Below, in pieces: positions 1 through 9,283 of a stretch of DNA of 16,723 nucleotides. The notes beneath the pieces were generated by a model. It saw only the letters and a program-made list of their open reading frames with translations, was not told the origin of the DNA and ran no database searches. The translations under genes were made by a program, and so were the position numbers. Each line of letters begins with the position of its first letter. Position 1 is the stretch's first letter. Location of the stretch: assembly GCA_964459305.1 (NCBI GenBank), contig CAYWNA010000284.1:1-16723 (forward strand), in the 5' to 3' direction. Origin of the DNA: CAYWNA01 sp964459305. GTDB lineage: Bacteria > Planctomycetota > Planctomycetia > Pirellulales > Pirellulaceae.

Positions 1-248
1 CCGCCCCACAAGAAGATCTGGATGACCGACTTGATCTTGCCCTTGTTCTTGGCCTTGGCTATGGCCGCCGCGTCTCGGGCAGCCTTCTGTTTGGCGAGTT
101 CCTCCGGCGAGATCTTGAACGGCTCCGCAAAGACGCGGGAACTCAAACCGCCGGCCGCGATCACACCCGCCGCGCCCCAAACGCCGCGTCGCATGGCCTC
201 GCGCCGGGACACATGCTCTTGGTTGTCTGGATTGTGATTTCTACTCAT
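1..248 (-). CDS. DUF1501 family secreted protein, N-terminal part only (runs off the left edge)
   Basis: The minus-strand frame starts at the ATG complementary to 246-248 and is open to base 1, giving about 82 residues. A purine-rich GGAG lies 10 bases before the ATG. The N-terminus carries SRREAMRRG followed by an Ala/Gly-rich hydrophobic stretch ending near SSRVFA, which fits a twin-arginine-type leader. The last visible residues, KSVIQIFLWG, match the opening of the DUF1501 domain, which usually reads like KSVIxLFLWGGPSHxDTFDPK. DUF1501 proteins are abundant in planctomycetes, are usually paired with a DUF1553/PSD1 gene, and have no proven biochemical role. Most of the protein lies outside the window, so completeness cannot be judged. 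The family call rests on the leader plus the short motif. Confidence 0.8.
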   Translation of the reverse strand, partial: MSRNHNPDNQEHVSRREAMRRGVWGAAGVIAAGGLSSRVFAEPFKISPEELAKQKAARDAAAIAKAKNKGKIKSVIQIFLWG

Positions 249-1043
249 GATTTGCGTTCTCCTTTTACTCCCTCTTTGATTCTTGTGCCAGGAAAGCGAA
301 CGTTTCGCGTTATGTCCCACCGCTTCGGTATCCTGTCGCGCCTAAGGCATGGCTAGGGCATGGGGTCATTGGGGGTGAGGTTGTGGGCGACGCTGCCGTT
401 CTCCAGGAGCATGAAAGCCGAGACGCAACCGAAACAGGCGCTAAGCGTCATTGATTGCATTAGCAAAACGCGTGCCGTTCGTGCTGATAGTTGATTTGTA
501 TGTGCAGTTTAAGCTCATGTAGATGCGTATCGGGGGAACGGCTATCCAGTGAAGTAGGCAGCGTGTATTGCGTTATTGCAGTCAATTGCATTTGATCGGT
601 TGCAGGCATGCAATGTATAGGGTCCTTGGCCAACGGGCGATCGATTGCGAAGCCCTATATTGGTTCGCGCGCAGGTAAATCCGGACCGCGAGCATCCGGG
701 CGGCGTGCCGTGACACGTCGCCACCGGCTCGCTGGTCTGGGTGTTGGCTTACGGAAGAGCCAACCGTGCAAGGACGCGTGATGAAACCTCCAAGAGGCTC
801 TTTCGCGGCCTTCGTGCAATTTCTTACACGCTGAGTGCAGAGACGTGCACCCTCGGCGGGTCTGGGCGACGGCTGGTATGTTCCATCCTCAAACGACCTA
901 AACCAGCACCGATTGGCATGCTTTCTGCTCACGATCTCCAACCATTGCGAGCCTACGTTCTGGTCCGCGGGCGAACCAAGCTGAGGGAACCATAGACCGA
1001 AAGGGCTGACTCGTACGACCATTACAGTCGACACGGAGGAGTC
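249..1043. other. Long stretch without a supportable gene
   Basis: About 800 bases separate the divergent DUF1501 and BON genes. Open frames exist on both strands, for example 741-995 plus and 582-1292 minus. They are Arg/Cys/Ser-rich, show no recognisable motif, and the minus one overlaps the BON gene, so I do not call them. A perfect 7-bp stem (GTTGGCT at 743-749, AGCCAAC at 758-764) with an 8-base loop is visible but has no T-tract. I saw no tRNA-like cloverleaf. The region should hold the promoters of both flanking genes, but I cannot place them confidently. Confidence 0.5.
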
Positions 1044-1340
1044 ATGATGGAGCAGACTGACACACTCACAGCAACAAACGGGAGGAGGAGGAAGTTTCAG
1101 GGGCATGTCGAATGGACAGCGCGACAGCGACTGTCCGAGGCGTGTCCGGACGTGTTCTATTTCGAGAGGATCTCGCTCGACTATGCAGACGGCATCCTGA
1201 CGCTTCGCGGTCAGTTGCCCAGTTTCTATCTGAAACAGTTGCTTCAGGAGCATCTTAGAGGGATGGAAAGCGTCGCGCAGATAGACAACCAAGTGGACGT
1301 TGTTGGGTCGGGTGATCCCTCCGTTGGTTGTTCAATGTGA
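1044..1340 (+). CDS. Small BON-domain protein
   Basis: This 98-residue protein has a single BON-like core at about residues 25-85. The strand ISLDYADGILTLRGQLPSFY is followed by an amphipathic helix and the closing strand VAQIDNQVDVV, which is the usual BON pattern of strand, G-x-LTLRG, helix, and V-x-x-I-x-N-x-I/V-x-V. BON domains are thought to bind membranes or other hydrophobic partners. Small stand-alone or repeated forms are common in planctomycetes. There is no signal peptide and no membrane segment, so it is probably cytoplasmic. A strong GGAGGA at 1035-1040 sits 3 bases before the first ATG and 6 before a second at 1047, so the second may be the true start. The specific job is unknown. 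Confidence 0.8.
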   Translation: MMEQTDTLTATNGRRRKFQGHVEWTARQRLSEACPDVFYFERISLDYADGILTLRGQLPSFYLKQLLQEHLRGMESVAQIDNQVDVVGSGDPSVGCSM

Positions 1341-1382
1341 CAGGCATTACTGCAACGGACAAATGCTTGCACGGTGTCGAAA

Positions 1383-2549
<1,167 letters not shown>

Positions 2550-2759
2550 TTGGCAGGGTCGTGATTTAAGTTCCAACACAGTGAGCCATTGCCAGACACG
2601 CGGACACTGCGTCGGTGTGGCCTTTAGTGTGACTGCTCGGCCTCGTATCCAATTGGTTCTCTGTGGCGGATTTCTTGCGGCTTCGGCGCGGTTCTTGCTG
2701 GTGTTCGTTCTCGTGGAAACCATCAATGAGATCGAACTGGCAATTGAGTTGGGAATGTC

Positions 2760-3452
2760 ATGCCGGGGACTAACGACTCAAAAACGGTCGAAAACTCCAG
2801 CAGCGGGCGTGGGACACGCCGGCAACCCCGAAGAACGTCTATCGCTTCATCCACCCTGACGCTCAAGACGATCGGCTGGGAGCTGAAAGCCCATGCCCCT
2901 TTTACTCTCGTAGGTGCTGCCACGGGCATCGTAATCATGGTGATTCTCAGTTTCGCGTCGGTGCCTCGTTCTTTCTCAGTAAGCCTCTTCTGGTGGTTCC
3001 ATCCATTTCACGTCTTCCTGAGCGCATTGGTCACGGCCGGGATGTACCGCGTCCACAGTGCGGGCAGGCTTTGGACCACGATCCTCGTCGGATATGTCGG
3101 GTCGGTCGGAATCGCCACGCTCAGTGACTGCATCATACCGTATCTGGGCGAAAGCCTGCTGAATCTGCCGAACAAGGGAGTCCACTTTGGTTTCATAGAG
3201 AAATGGTGGCTGGTGAACCCATTGGCCGCAATCGGAATCGCCGTTGCCTATCTGTGGCCAAGAACCAAGTTCCCGCACGCTGGCCACGTGCTTTTAAGCA
3301 CTTGGGCTTCCTTGTTCCATATGACGATGGCGATGGGAACCGAACTCAACTTGGTAACAGCGACCGTCGTCCTGTTTTTCCTGTTCCTCGCCGTGTGGAT
3401 TCCGTGTTGTACAAGCGACATTGTGTTTCCCTTGCTCTTTTCCAGGGAGTGA
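2760..3452 (+). CDS. Uncharacterised multi-pass membrane protein with conserved-looking histidines
   Basis: The 230-residue product has a polar N-terminus of about 40 residues, then five or six hydrophobic segments, beginning near FTLVGAATGIVIMVILSF and ending near VVLFFLFLAVWIP. Histidines cluster beside or in the segments: KAHAPF, WFHPFHVF, KGVHFGF, FPHAGHV, SLFHMTM. Together with an SDCIIPYLGE loop and EKWW, this suggests possible metal or heme contact, but that is inference and I do not recognise the family. The ATG at 2760 has only a weak GGGA upstream. The similarity-like core starts near TIGWELKAHAPF, so a later start is possible. It stands alone, about 210 bases after the kinase remnant and 177 before the thioredoxin gene. 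Confidence 0.7.
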   Translation: MPGTNDSKTVENSSSGRGTRRQPRRTSIASSTLTLKTIGWELKAHAPFTLVGAATGIVIMVILSFASVPRSFSVSLFWWFHPFHVFLSALVTAGMYRVHSAGRLWTTILVGYVGSVGIATLSDCIIPYLGESLLNLPNKGVHFGFIEKWWLVNPLAAIGIAVAYLWPRTKFPHAGHVLLSTWASLFHMTMAMGTELNLVTATVVLFFLFLAVWIPCCTSDIVFPLLFSRE

Positions 3453-3485
3453 ATCTACAACCACATCGGAGTGGTGTGTATCGCA

Positions 3486-3620
3486 ATGATCAGAAGCTCT
3501 ACCGCGTGGTCGAAAGCAGAATTCGGCCAGATGGGTGCTGCCCAAATGGTGGCACGCGTGCGGCAGGGCGATGGACGGAAGAGAAGTTCTGATAGAATAG
3601 GAAAGACAATGAAGGAGTGA
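3486..3620 (+). other. Possible 44-codon ORF, conceivably a transposase relic
   Basis: A short ATG frame fills most of the gap before the thioredoxin gene and ends at a TGA overlapping its ribosome site. Its first part, RSSTAWSKAEFGQ, is reminiscent of the start of Tn5/IS4-type transposases (W-x-x-x-E-F-G-x-A-x-L-G-D). The similarity stops there and the LGD motif is absent. It has no good ribosome site of its own. It may be a chance frame. Confidence 0.2.
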
Positions 3621-3629
3621 CTCGAACAA

Positions 3630-4493
3630 ATGTCAGATACAGCAAACTGGATTATCGAAACGACGGACGAAACGTTCGAACAGGACGTAATCGAGCGCTC
3701 GAAAGAGGTGCCAGTTGTCGTCGATTTCTGGGCGGAATGGTGCCAGCCGTGTCGCCTGCTGGCACCGATGCTCGAAAAACTGGCCAACGATTTCGCTGGC
3801 AAGTTTGTGCTGGCGAAAGCAAACACCGACCAGACACAGGCAGTCGCCGGGCAATTCCGCATCCAGAGCATTCCGGCGGTCTATGGTTTCCGCGACGGCG
3901 AGTTGCTCGATTCCTTTGTCGGCGTGCTGCCGGAGGATCAAATCAAATCATGGCTTGAGCGATTGATGCCAACAGAAGCCGAGCAGCGCGCGGCGGAGGC
4001 AAGCGGAATCGCGCAAAACGATCCGCAAGGCGCCGAGCAAAAGTATCGGCAGGCACTCGAACTCGACGACAATCTGGCGAAGGCCAAAATCGGGCTAGCG
4101 GCATTGTTGCTTACCCAGGGTCGACTCGATGAGTGTGGCGAGCTCATTGAAGAGCTTGAGCGGCGAGGCTTCCTTGAGTCGGCAGCAGAAAGCACCAAGG
4201 CCGACTTGGAGATTCACAGCAAAGCACGAGAGGTAGGAAGCGTCGATGAATGCCGGTCGGCTGCGGAAGCGGATCCGGACAAACCGGATCTGAAACTCAA
4301 GCTGGCCGAAGCACTAGCCGCGGTCGGTGAATACCAAGAAGCCTTGGAAATCGGTTTGGAGCTTGTCCGAGAACACAAACAGCAATTCGGCGAGCCGGCG
4401 CGGAAGATCATGGTCGACATTTTTCAGGTTCTGCCGAATGACTCCGAACTGACAAGCACCTACCGCCGCAAATTGGCCACGGCGTTGTATTAG
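3630..4493 (+). CDS. cnoX: Thioredoxin-TPR protein (chaperedoxin CnoX / YbbN family)
   Basis: The 287-residue product has a thioredoxin fold at about residues 8-112, with the active site WAEWCQPCR near residues 34-42 and the cis-proline motif SIPAVYGF. A helical region follows to the end, with TPR-like repeats (AEQKYRQALELDDNLAKAKIGLAALLLTQGRLDE and a second set near LKLAEALAAVGEYQEALEIGLELV). CnoX/YbbN proteins hold unfolding proteins during oxidative stress and pass them to GroEL/DnaK. E. coli YbbN lacks the redox CxxC, whereas many other bacterial members retain it. Here CQPC is intact, so disulfide reductase activity is likely. AAGGAG at 3611-3616 fits the ATG at 3630, though with wide spacing. 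There is no signal peptide, so it is cytosolic. A possible -10 (TAGAAT, 3593-3598) lies just upstream, without a convincing -35. Confidence 0.93.
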   Translation: MSDTANWIIETTDETFEQDVIERSKEVPVVVDFWAEWCQPCRLLAPMLEKLANDFAGKFVLAKANTDQTQAVAGQFRIQSIPAVYGFRDGELLDSFVGVLPEDQIKSWLERLMPTEAEQRAAEASGIAQNDPQGAEQKYRQALELDDNLAKAKIGLAALLLTQGRLDECGELIEELERRGFLESAAESTKADLEIHSKAREVGSVDECRSAAEADPDKPDLKLKLAEALAAVGEYQEALEIGLELVREHKQQFGEPARKIMVDIFQVLPNDSELTSTYRRKLATALY

Positions 4494-4532
4494 GTGCCCG
4501 ACCGGCAAGGACGCCATCATCATGAGCGAGTG

Positions 4533-4555
4533 CTGACGATATCTGACGATATCTG
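4533..4555. repeat. Short perfect tandem repeat between convergent genes
   Basis: The 10-mer CTGACGATAT occurs twice back to back, followed by CTG. It lies in the 65-base gap between the thioredoxin-TPR gene and the enzyme I remnant. It is not a terminator: no stem and no T-tract. It is probably a local slippage duplication. Confidence 0.7.
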
Positions 4556-4558
4556 GAA

Positions 4559-6053
4559 TCATTGGGTTCGCGCCTTCGCGCACACGCCTCGAACCATGTT
4601 TGCCGCTACCGGGGCAATGCTGAATGACCGGTATCCCATACGCAGAAGATGGGGGAGCATACGCGGATCCGAGGCGATCTCGCCGCACACGGTGACATCC
4701 GCTTCTCGACCCACTTTCGCGGCCTGATCGATGATATGTTCCAACAGCCACAAGAAGGCAGGAGCGGTCGCGTCGTTGTACTGCACGACTCGTTCGTTAT
4801 CGCGGCCCGCAGCCATAAAATACTGCAACAGATCGTTCGTACCCAAACTGATGAAGTCGACTTCGGCAAGGATGTCCTGCACGGAAATGGCCGCGGCTGG
4901 AATCTCGATCATGGCCCCCAGAACCACGTTCTGGGGCAGCTCACCACCTCGCGCCCGCAGTTCTTCGCCAACCTCGACCAGAATGCGTTTCGCTCGCGTG
5001 ATATCGTTCTTCGTGGTCACCATGGGAAACATGATCCCGACATTTTGGTTGCGGGCGGCGCGCAGAATTGCCCGCAACTGCGTACGCAGTTCTGCGAGCT
5101 CATTGATCAGATGCCGGCGGATCCCGCGGACTCCCAATGCCGGGTTAGAGCCCGCACACCCAAGTGATAGCCCCATCTGTTTGTCGGCGCCAATGTCAAA
5201 GGTCCGAAAGGTCATGAACCGGCCAGCCGCTTCTTGGAACACACGGCGATAGATGGCGTGCTGCTCGTCTTCCGACGGTATACAACCATCCGGAGGAATC
5301 ATAAACTCCGTTCGAAAAAGCCCGATTCCGTCCAACCCGTGGGCGAGCATGAGAGCGACTTGATCCGGGTGCTCAATGTTGGCCTTCAGCGCAATCCCGA
5401 TCCCATCTCTCGTGATGCAGGGCGTCACGTCCCTGACGACGGGAGACGCTTCGGCGCCTGCTTCGGTGCCTGGTATTCTCTCTCCGTCCGCGACGAGGGC
5501 CGAACGATGACCAATCCACTGGTTCCATCGATAATGATCCTATCGCCTTCCCGCGCCACGTCGAGCAAACCGGGAACACCTCCTACGGACGGAACGGCGA
5601 ATCCCTTCAAGAGAATGGCGGCGTGCGAAACCAATGCTTTACTCTTGCTGGCAAATTCTCGGGCATCACCGCGGTGGGCCATGATGGCATGGGTGGAATG
5701 CAGATGGCGCGAGAGCACCACATCCTCTGTCGCCAGGGGCCGGTGAACGTCGTCCTCGCTGTTCGACAGGACACCGAGGAGGTTGTACGCCATATCTCGG
5801 ATGTCTTCACCGCGAGCCTTCAAATATGGGGCTCTCATGCCGTCGAACGCCGAGAGCAGCGCGGTTGCCTCCTGATCGAGACAGAATTCGCGAGAATTCA
5901 GGCCGTGGCGGTGAGATCCGTCTGAATTTTTGCGAATCCAGCTACGAGCCCTATCGACGAATCCTCACCGTCTCGCGAATACCTTTCGTCCATTCGACAG
6001 CAGGCCAAAGCCCTGTTGCCGTGAAGCGTCTTGACGTGGTCTCCTTCTCTCAT
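4559..6053 (-). pseudogene. ptsI: PTS enzyme I (PEP-protein phosphotransferase)-like gene, frameshifted and truncated in its N-terminal domain
   Basis: Three minus-strand frames join into one degraded enzyme I. The C-terminal piece (5428 down to 4559) has the whole PEP-binding barrel: GLFRTEFM, RTFDIGADKQ, NPALGVRGIR, IMFPMV, GAMIEIPAAA, SLGTNDLLQYF, and the catalytic-Cys motif VTVCGEIASDP. The middle piece (open 5964-5425) holds the end of the N-terminal domain (APYLKARGEDIRDM) and the phosphohistidine swivel domain, with LVSHAAIL in place of the usual GGxTSHAAI and a closing IIIDGTSGLVIVRPS. The frame breaks between about 5430 and 5500. Roughly 190 residues of the HPr-binding domain are absent or scrambled; a third frame, 6053-5898 (51 codons, with KTLHG near its start), may be a relic of it. 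The ATG at 6053 overlaps the upstream stop (ATGA). AGGAG (complement of 6041-6045) sits 5 bases before a GTC at 6035, which may be a mutated GTG start. Probably non-functional. Confidence 0.85.
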
Positions 6054-9000
6054 TTCGTCGAATAGTGACACTTCACGAAATCGGTCGCACTCAGCGGCAA
6101 ACGGAACTTGATGGATCCGTCCGGCGCGGGTTCGAAGTTGATCGGCCCCTGGTGCACGCTTTCCACTCGATCAATCGGGCGGTCGCTGCGGACGGTGAGC
6201 CGGATTTCGCCGAGCGGTTGGAGAGTGTAGTTGGCCAGCGGAATGAGCAGGCCCTTATCGCACTCCATGCACACGGCGTCGACCAGCGGCTCGCTGCACG
6301 TTAGCGGAACGCGGACACGTGCTTCGCGCACCGGGCGGAGGATCGCGTTGCGGATCTCCATCGGGTAGTGCCAAGGACTGCTTGCCCGATCGATGAAAGC
6401 CTTGGCAGGATCGACTTCGGCGGGCTCCGGGACGTCATCGGGCGTCTCGGCATGCTGCTGCTCGATCTGTTTTCTGTGCACAAGGGCAGCCTTCGCGTAT
6501 GCCAGCCCCGGCAGAAAGCCGGCCAAGTGCACGGTTCCTTTGCCTGCATTGGCACGAACGATCGCGGACGAACCATCCCGGAACGTGCCGAGCACCTGGG
6601 CACCCGCGCGCGGCTTCATGTTCTGTTTCACTGACAGCACCTCGATCTGCGCATCGTCCAAGGCGGCGTGATCCTGAGGCGATAACAAGGAAATCGCTCG
6701 ACCGTGGTAAAGGTGAGGTTGCGGTTGCTCCAACTCCGCTCGCTCCGCCGGTAGGATGTCGTCCAGTAGCTCAAACTCTCGATTGAACTCGTCGCACGCC
6801 CCGGCGCCGGCGGTCAACACGAGCACCCCGCCTGCCGTGACCCACGACTTTAGCCTTGCCGCAGCCGCACGAGTGATATTCGGCCCGGCAAGGTAGCAGA
6901 CGTCGTAGTTATCCAGCCTTCCCTCGGCCACGTGTTTCTCGGAGACGACATCGACCGGAATCTGTGCGTGGGTCAGGGCCAGCCACGTGTGCATTCGCTC
7001 GAAACCGTAGGCGTAGTTCCGCTTGAAGGCCCATATGTCTGTCGAGGAAGAGTAGAGCAGTGCCGTGCGAGCTGGCACGGGTGTGGCTGGGACAAGGAAG
7101 TCCTCGGCCCAACCGATTTCGCGTACGATTTCCGCGTTGGCCGGCCACTTATCAGGTTTGCAGTACCACGCGCTACTTCGCCAGTACGGGCCTCCTTCGT
7201 GCGAGCCCCACGCTGGGCCGTAGAAGAAATTCACCAACGCTTTGACGCCTCGCGCGACTTCGCTGGTAGCCTTCAGCTTGATCTCCCACCCGGTGCGATT
7301 GGCGTAGGCGACCAGGAATTGTACAAGCTGCTGTTTGTGCTCACGGGCCGCCGCCCGCATGAGTTCGGTGTTGAAGGAGCCGCATTGAAAGGTGGACGCG
7401 AGGTTGGACCAGTCGGAGACAAACAAACTGCTCTGCTCGTCCGAGTCGAGCAGTTCGAAGTAATCGACACCCTGGGCGCAGAAGTTGGCATAGAAGATAG
7501 CGCCGTCGCTGAAACTCACGTTCACGGGAAAATCGCACTGGTAGGCGTTTCGCAAGATCGTGCCCTGGGTGCGCACAAAACTGCCTAGCGCGCGGGTCCG
7601 GAACCTCTGCGTGTAATAGTGCAGAGCCGGGTGTTCGTCCCGCTGCGTTTCCTTCACCGGCTTGACTGACTCCCAAGTGGGTTCGAGCATGTCGGCGGGA
7701 GTCTTGCCCAGCGATCTCAGCCACTTGCGGAACTCGGCCGTGCAAGATTCACAGCCGGCCAAATGCGCCGACGACGGTCCTTTCGGCTCGTCGGTCAGCC
7801 GGCAGAAGACGATCTTATCGGTCGACTTGCCCGATTCTCGGAAGAGCTGCGCGTCGTGCTCGGCCCTTTCCTTCATCTTGTCGGTCTCCGGCCGACAGTA
7901 ACAACCGTCCTGATAATGCCAGATCTTCCCGTTGATGCTCGTGCGCTGCCGGTTCGAAAAGCCGAAATAGTCCAGCGTCTTCCATTCGCGCTCGGTCACT
8001 TCGCGTGCGGGTTCCACGATACTGCCCATGGCAACCCGGACGAAGAACGGGAATCGTCGCGGCTTGCTCCCCACGGTCGGCCACCCGATGGAATCGGCGA
8101 TTTTGCCCGTCCGTTCGGCCAGCTCTCTATCTGTGGTGAATTTGGCGATGTTCTCCGGCGTCGTCAGATCCGGAGGCATGATCAGGAATAGCCCGCCGGG
8201 GACGCGATCTTCGTCGACGGTTCGCACGATGCTCTTCTCATCGGGGCCGGTCGCGAAATCGAACCGGGCTTTCAAACGTGGCGCCACGTCGTGGTAAGAA
8301 TACCGCGCCGAGACGATGAGTCTGGCTCCCGAATCTTGGTACAGCAACCGGGTGATGTTGCACCACGGGGTGGTTTCGCCAGCGGTGAGCATGGCCTGCT
8401 TTCGTCGTGGCGAGATGCGTTGCTCGGTCCCGTCTTTCGAAAGGGCGTAGTGTGCATACCACGGCGAACGATAGTGGTCGGCAAACACGTGGACGTAGAC
8501 CGGTCGCTCGTCGGCGTCGCCCAACGTCACTCTCAGATATGTCTGAGGCCCGTGCGGGATGTGATCGGGTGCCAGCTCTTTGTCGCGGGTCAACAGCAGG
8601 CAGTCGACGTGTCTCACGTATCCCGTACAGTTACGGTTCTCGTGTTTGTCCAGCACCAGCGAGACCTCGCCGGCGGGCAAGTCTACGTCGACGTGATCCC
8701 AAAGATAGTCCCAGTCTTCGATGTCCTTCCTATATTCGAGATCGAATACCTTTGCGGCACGTTCTTCTCCTTGACAGACCACGGCCAGCCGGAACGGCCC
8801 GCGCCAACGGCTGTGCTGCATGTATCGAACCCACACACGGTACGCGCCGGGCTCATCGATTGTGACGGTCTTCGAAGCCGTCGATTCACGCGTCCCAGCC
8901 GCACCCCAGAGCGTAGCGGCCCTCGAAGCACGCCGCGCCTGAGCGTTGCGACTGATCTGCCAGCCGTCGCTGGAAGGCGTAAATTCCTCGGCCTCGATGA

Positions 9001-9070
9001 ACATCGTCTCGGCCGCTGCAACGGAATAAACGGGCAGCAAACTTAGCGCGATTGCGAGCTGGTATCTCAT
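6050..9070 (-). CDS. Large secreted beta-galactosidase-like (GH42-like) protein with N-terminal carbohydrate-binding-like domain
   Basis: The 1006-residue product starts with a signal peptide (hydrophobic LAIALSLLPVYSVAAA, cleavage near residue 20). Residues 22-160 form a CBM-like beta domain (FIEAEEF, SKTVTIDEPGAYRVWVRY, VDVDLPAGEVSLVLD). The central region resembles a divergent GH42 barrel: TDEP at 426-429 places Glu428 where GH42 has its acid/base DNE, and GCESCTAEFRKWL (Cys440, Cys443) resembles the GH42 Cys cluster. A glutamine-amidotransferase-like trimerisation domain follows (YDVCYLAGPNITRAAAARLK, then GGVLVLTAGAGA), with a beta-rich C-terminus. I cannot place the nucleophile Glu, so activity is unproven. 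It is divergent from the alpha-mannosidase gene with a 213-base shared control region, and its TGA overlaps the ATG of the enzyme I remnant. The start has only a weak GGGA. Likely role: extracytoplasmic cleavage or binding of a galactose-containing glycan. Confidence 0.75.
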   Translation of the reverse strand: MRYQLAIALSLLPVYSVAAAETMFIEAEEFTPSSDGWQISRNAQARRASRAATLWGAAGTRESTASKTVTIDEPGAYRVWVRYMQHSRWRGPFRLAVVCQGEERAAKVFDLEYRKDIEDWDYLWDHVDVDLPAGEVSLVLDKHENRNCTGYVRHVDCLLLTRDKELAPDHIPHGPQTYLRVTLGDADERPVYVHVFADHYRSPWYAHYALSKDGTEQRISPRRKQAMLTAGETTPWCNITRLLYQDSGARLIVSARYSYHDVAPRLKARFDFATGPDEKSIVRTVDEDRVPGGLFLIMPPDLTTPENIAKFTTDRELAERTGKIADSIGWPTVGSKPRRFPFFVRVAMGSIVEPAREVTEREWKTLDYFGFSNRQRTSINGKIWHYQDGCYCRPETDKMKERAEHDAQLFRESGKSTDKIVFCRLTDEPKGPSSAHLAGCESCTAEFRKWLRSLGKTPADMLEPTWESVKPVKETQRDEHPALHYYTQRFRTRALGSFVRTQGTILRNAYQCDFPVNVSFSDGAIFYANFCAQGVDYFELLDSDEQSSLFVSDWSNLASTFQCGSFNTELMRAAAREHKQQLVQFLVAYANRTGWEIKLKATSEVARGVKALVNFFYGPAWGSHEGGPYWRSSAWYCKPDKWPANAEIVREIGWAEDFLVPATPVPARTALLYSSSTDIWAFKRNYAYGFERMHTWLALTHAQIPVDVVSEKHVAEGRLDNYDVCYLAGPNITRAAAARLKSWVTAGGVLVLTAGAGACDEFNREFELLDDILPAERAELEQPQPHLYHGRAISLLSPQDHAALDDAQIEVLSVKQNMKPRAGAQVLGTFRDGSSAIVRANAGKGTVHLAGFLPGLAYAKAALVHRKQIEQQHAETPDDVPEPAEVDPAKAFIDRASSPWHYPMEIRNAILRPVREARVRVPLTCSEPLVDAVCMECDKGLLIPLANYTLQPLGEIRLTVRSDRPIDRVESVHQGPINFEPAPDGSIKFRLPLSATDFVKCHYSTK

Positions 9071-9157
9071 GAAATGTCCCGATTCACTTTCGCCGGGGTA
9101 GTTTGGCTAGGGGCGGCTCTCTCGGCGGTCCGTATCGCCACAAATCCGACCCTTCAG

Positions 9158-9187
9158 TTATTGTGAACACAGCCTGAATGGTACAAT
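9158..9187 (+). promoter_or_regulatory. Candidate sigma70-type promoter for the alpha-mannosidase gene
   Basis: TTATTG (9158-9163) and TACAAT (9182-9187) are separated by 18 bases, and TGG just before the -10 matches the extended -10 pattern TGn. Transcription would start near 9194 and leave a leader of about 90 bases. This is the A/T-richest part of the divergent intergenic region. It was judged by eye only; no operator or inverted repeat is evident beside it. Confidence 0.4.
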
Positions 9188-9283
9188 GCGCCGAACCGCC
9201 GTGCAAATTGCACTGCATGAGGACGATGCAGCTTCGATGAAGTCAATCGTGGCTACGTACAAGCTGATAGGGAGGACTTGCTC

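Noticed and set aside
741..995. 84-codon plus-strand open frame
   Set aside because: No ribosome site, no recognisable domain, and Arg-rich composition typical of non-coding GC-rich DNA.
582..1292. 236-codon minus-strand open frame
   Set aside because: It overlaps most of the well-supported BON gene, is rich in Arg/Cys/Pro, and has no recognisable motif: a GC-rich shadow frame.
3550..3565. Sigma54-like sequence TGGCACG-n-GGCA upstream of the thioredoxin-TPR gene
   Set aside because: The GG and GC are correctly spaced, but the conserved TT before the GC is CG, and no enhancer-binding regulator is visible nearby.
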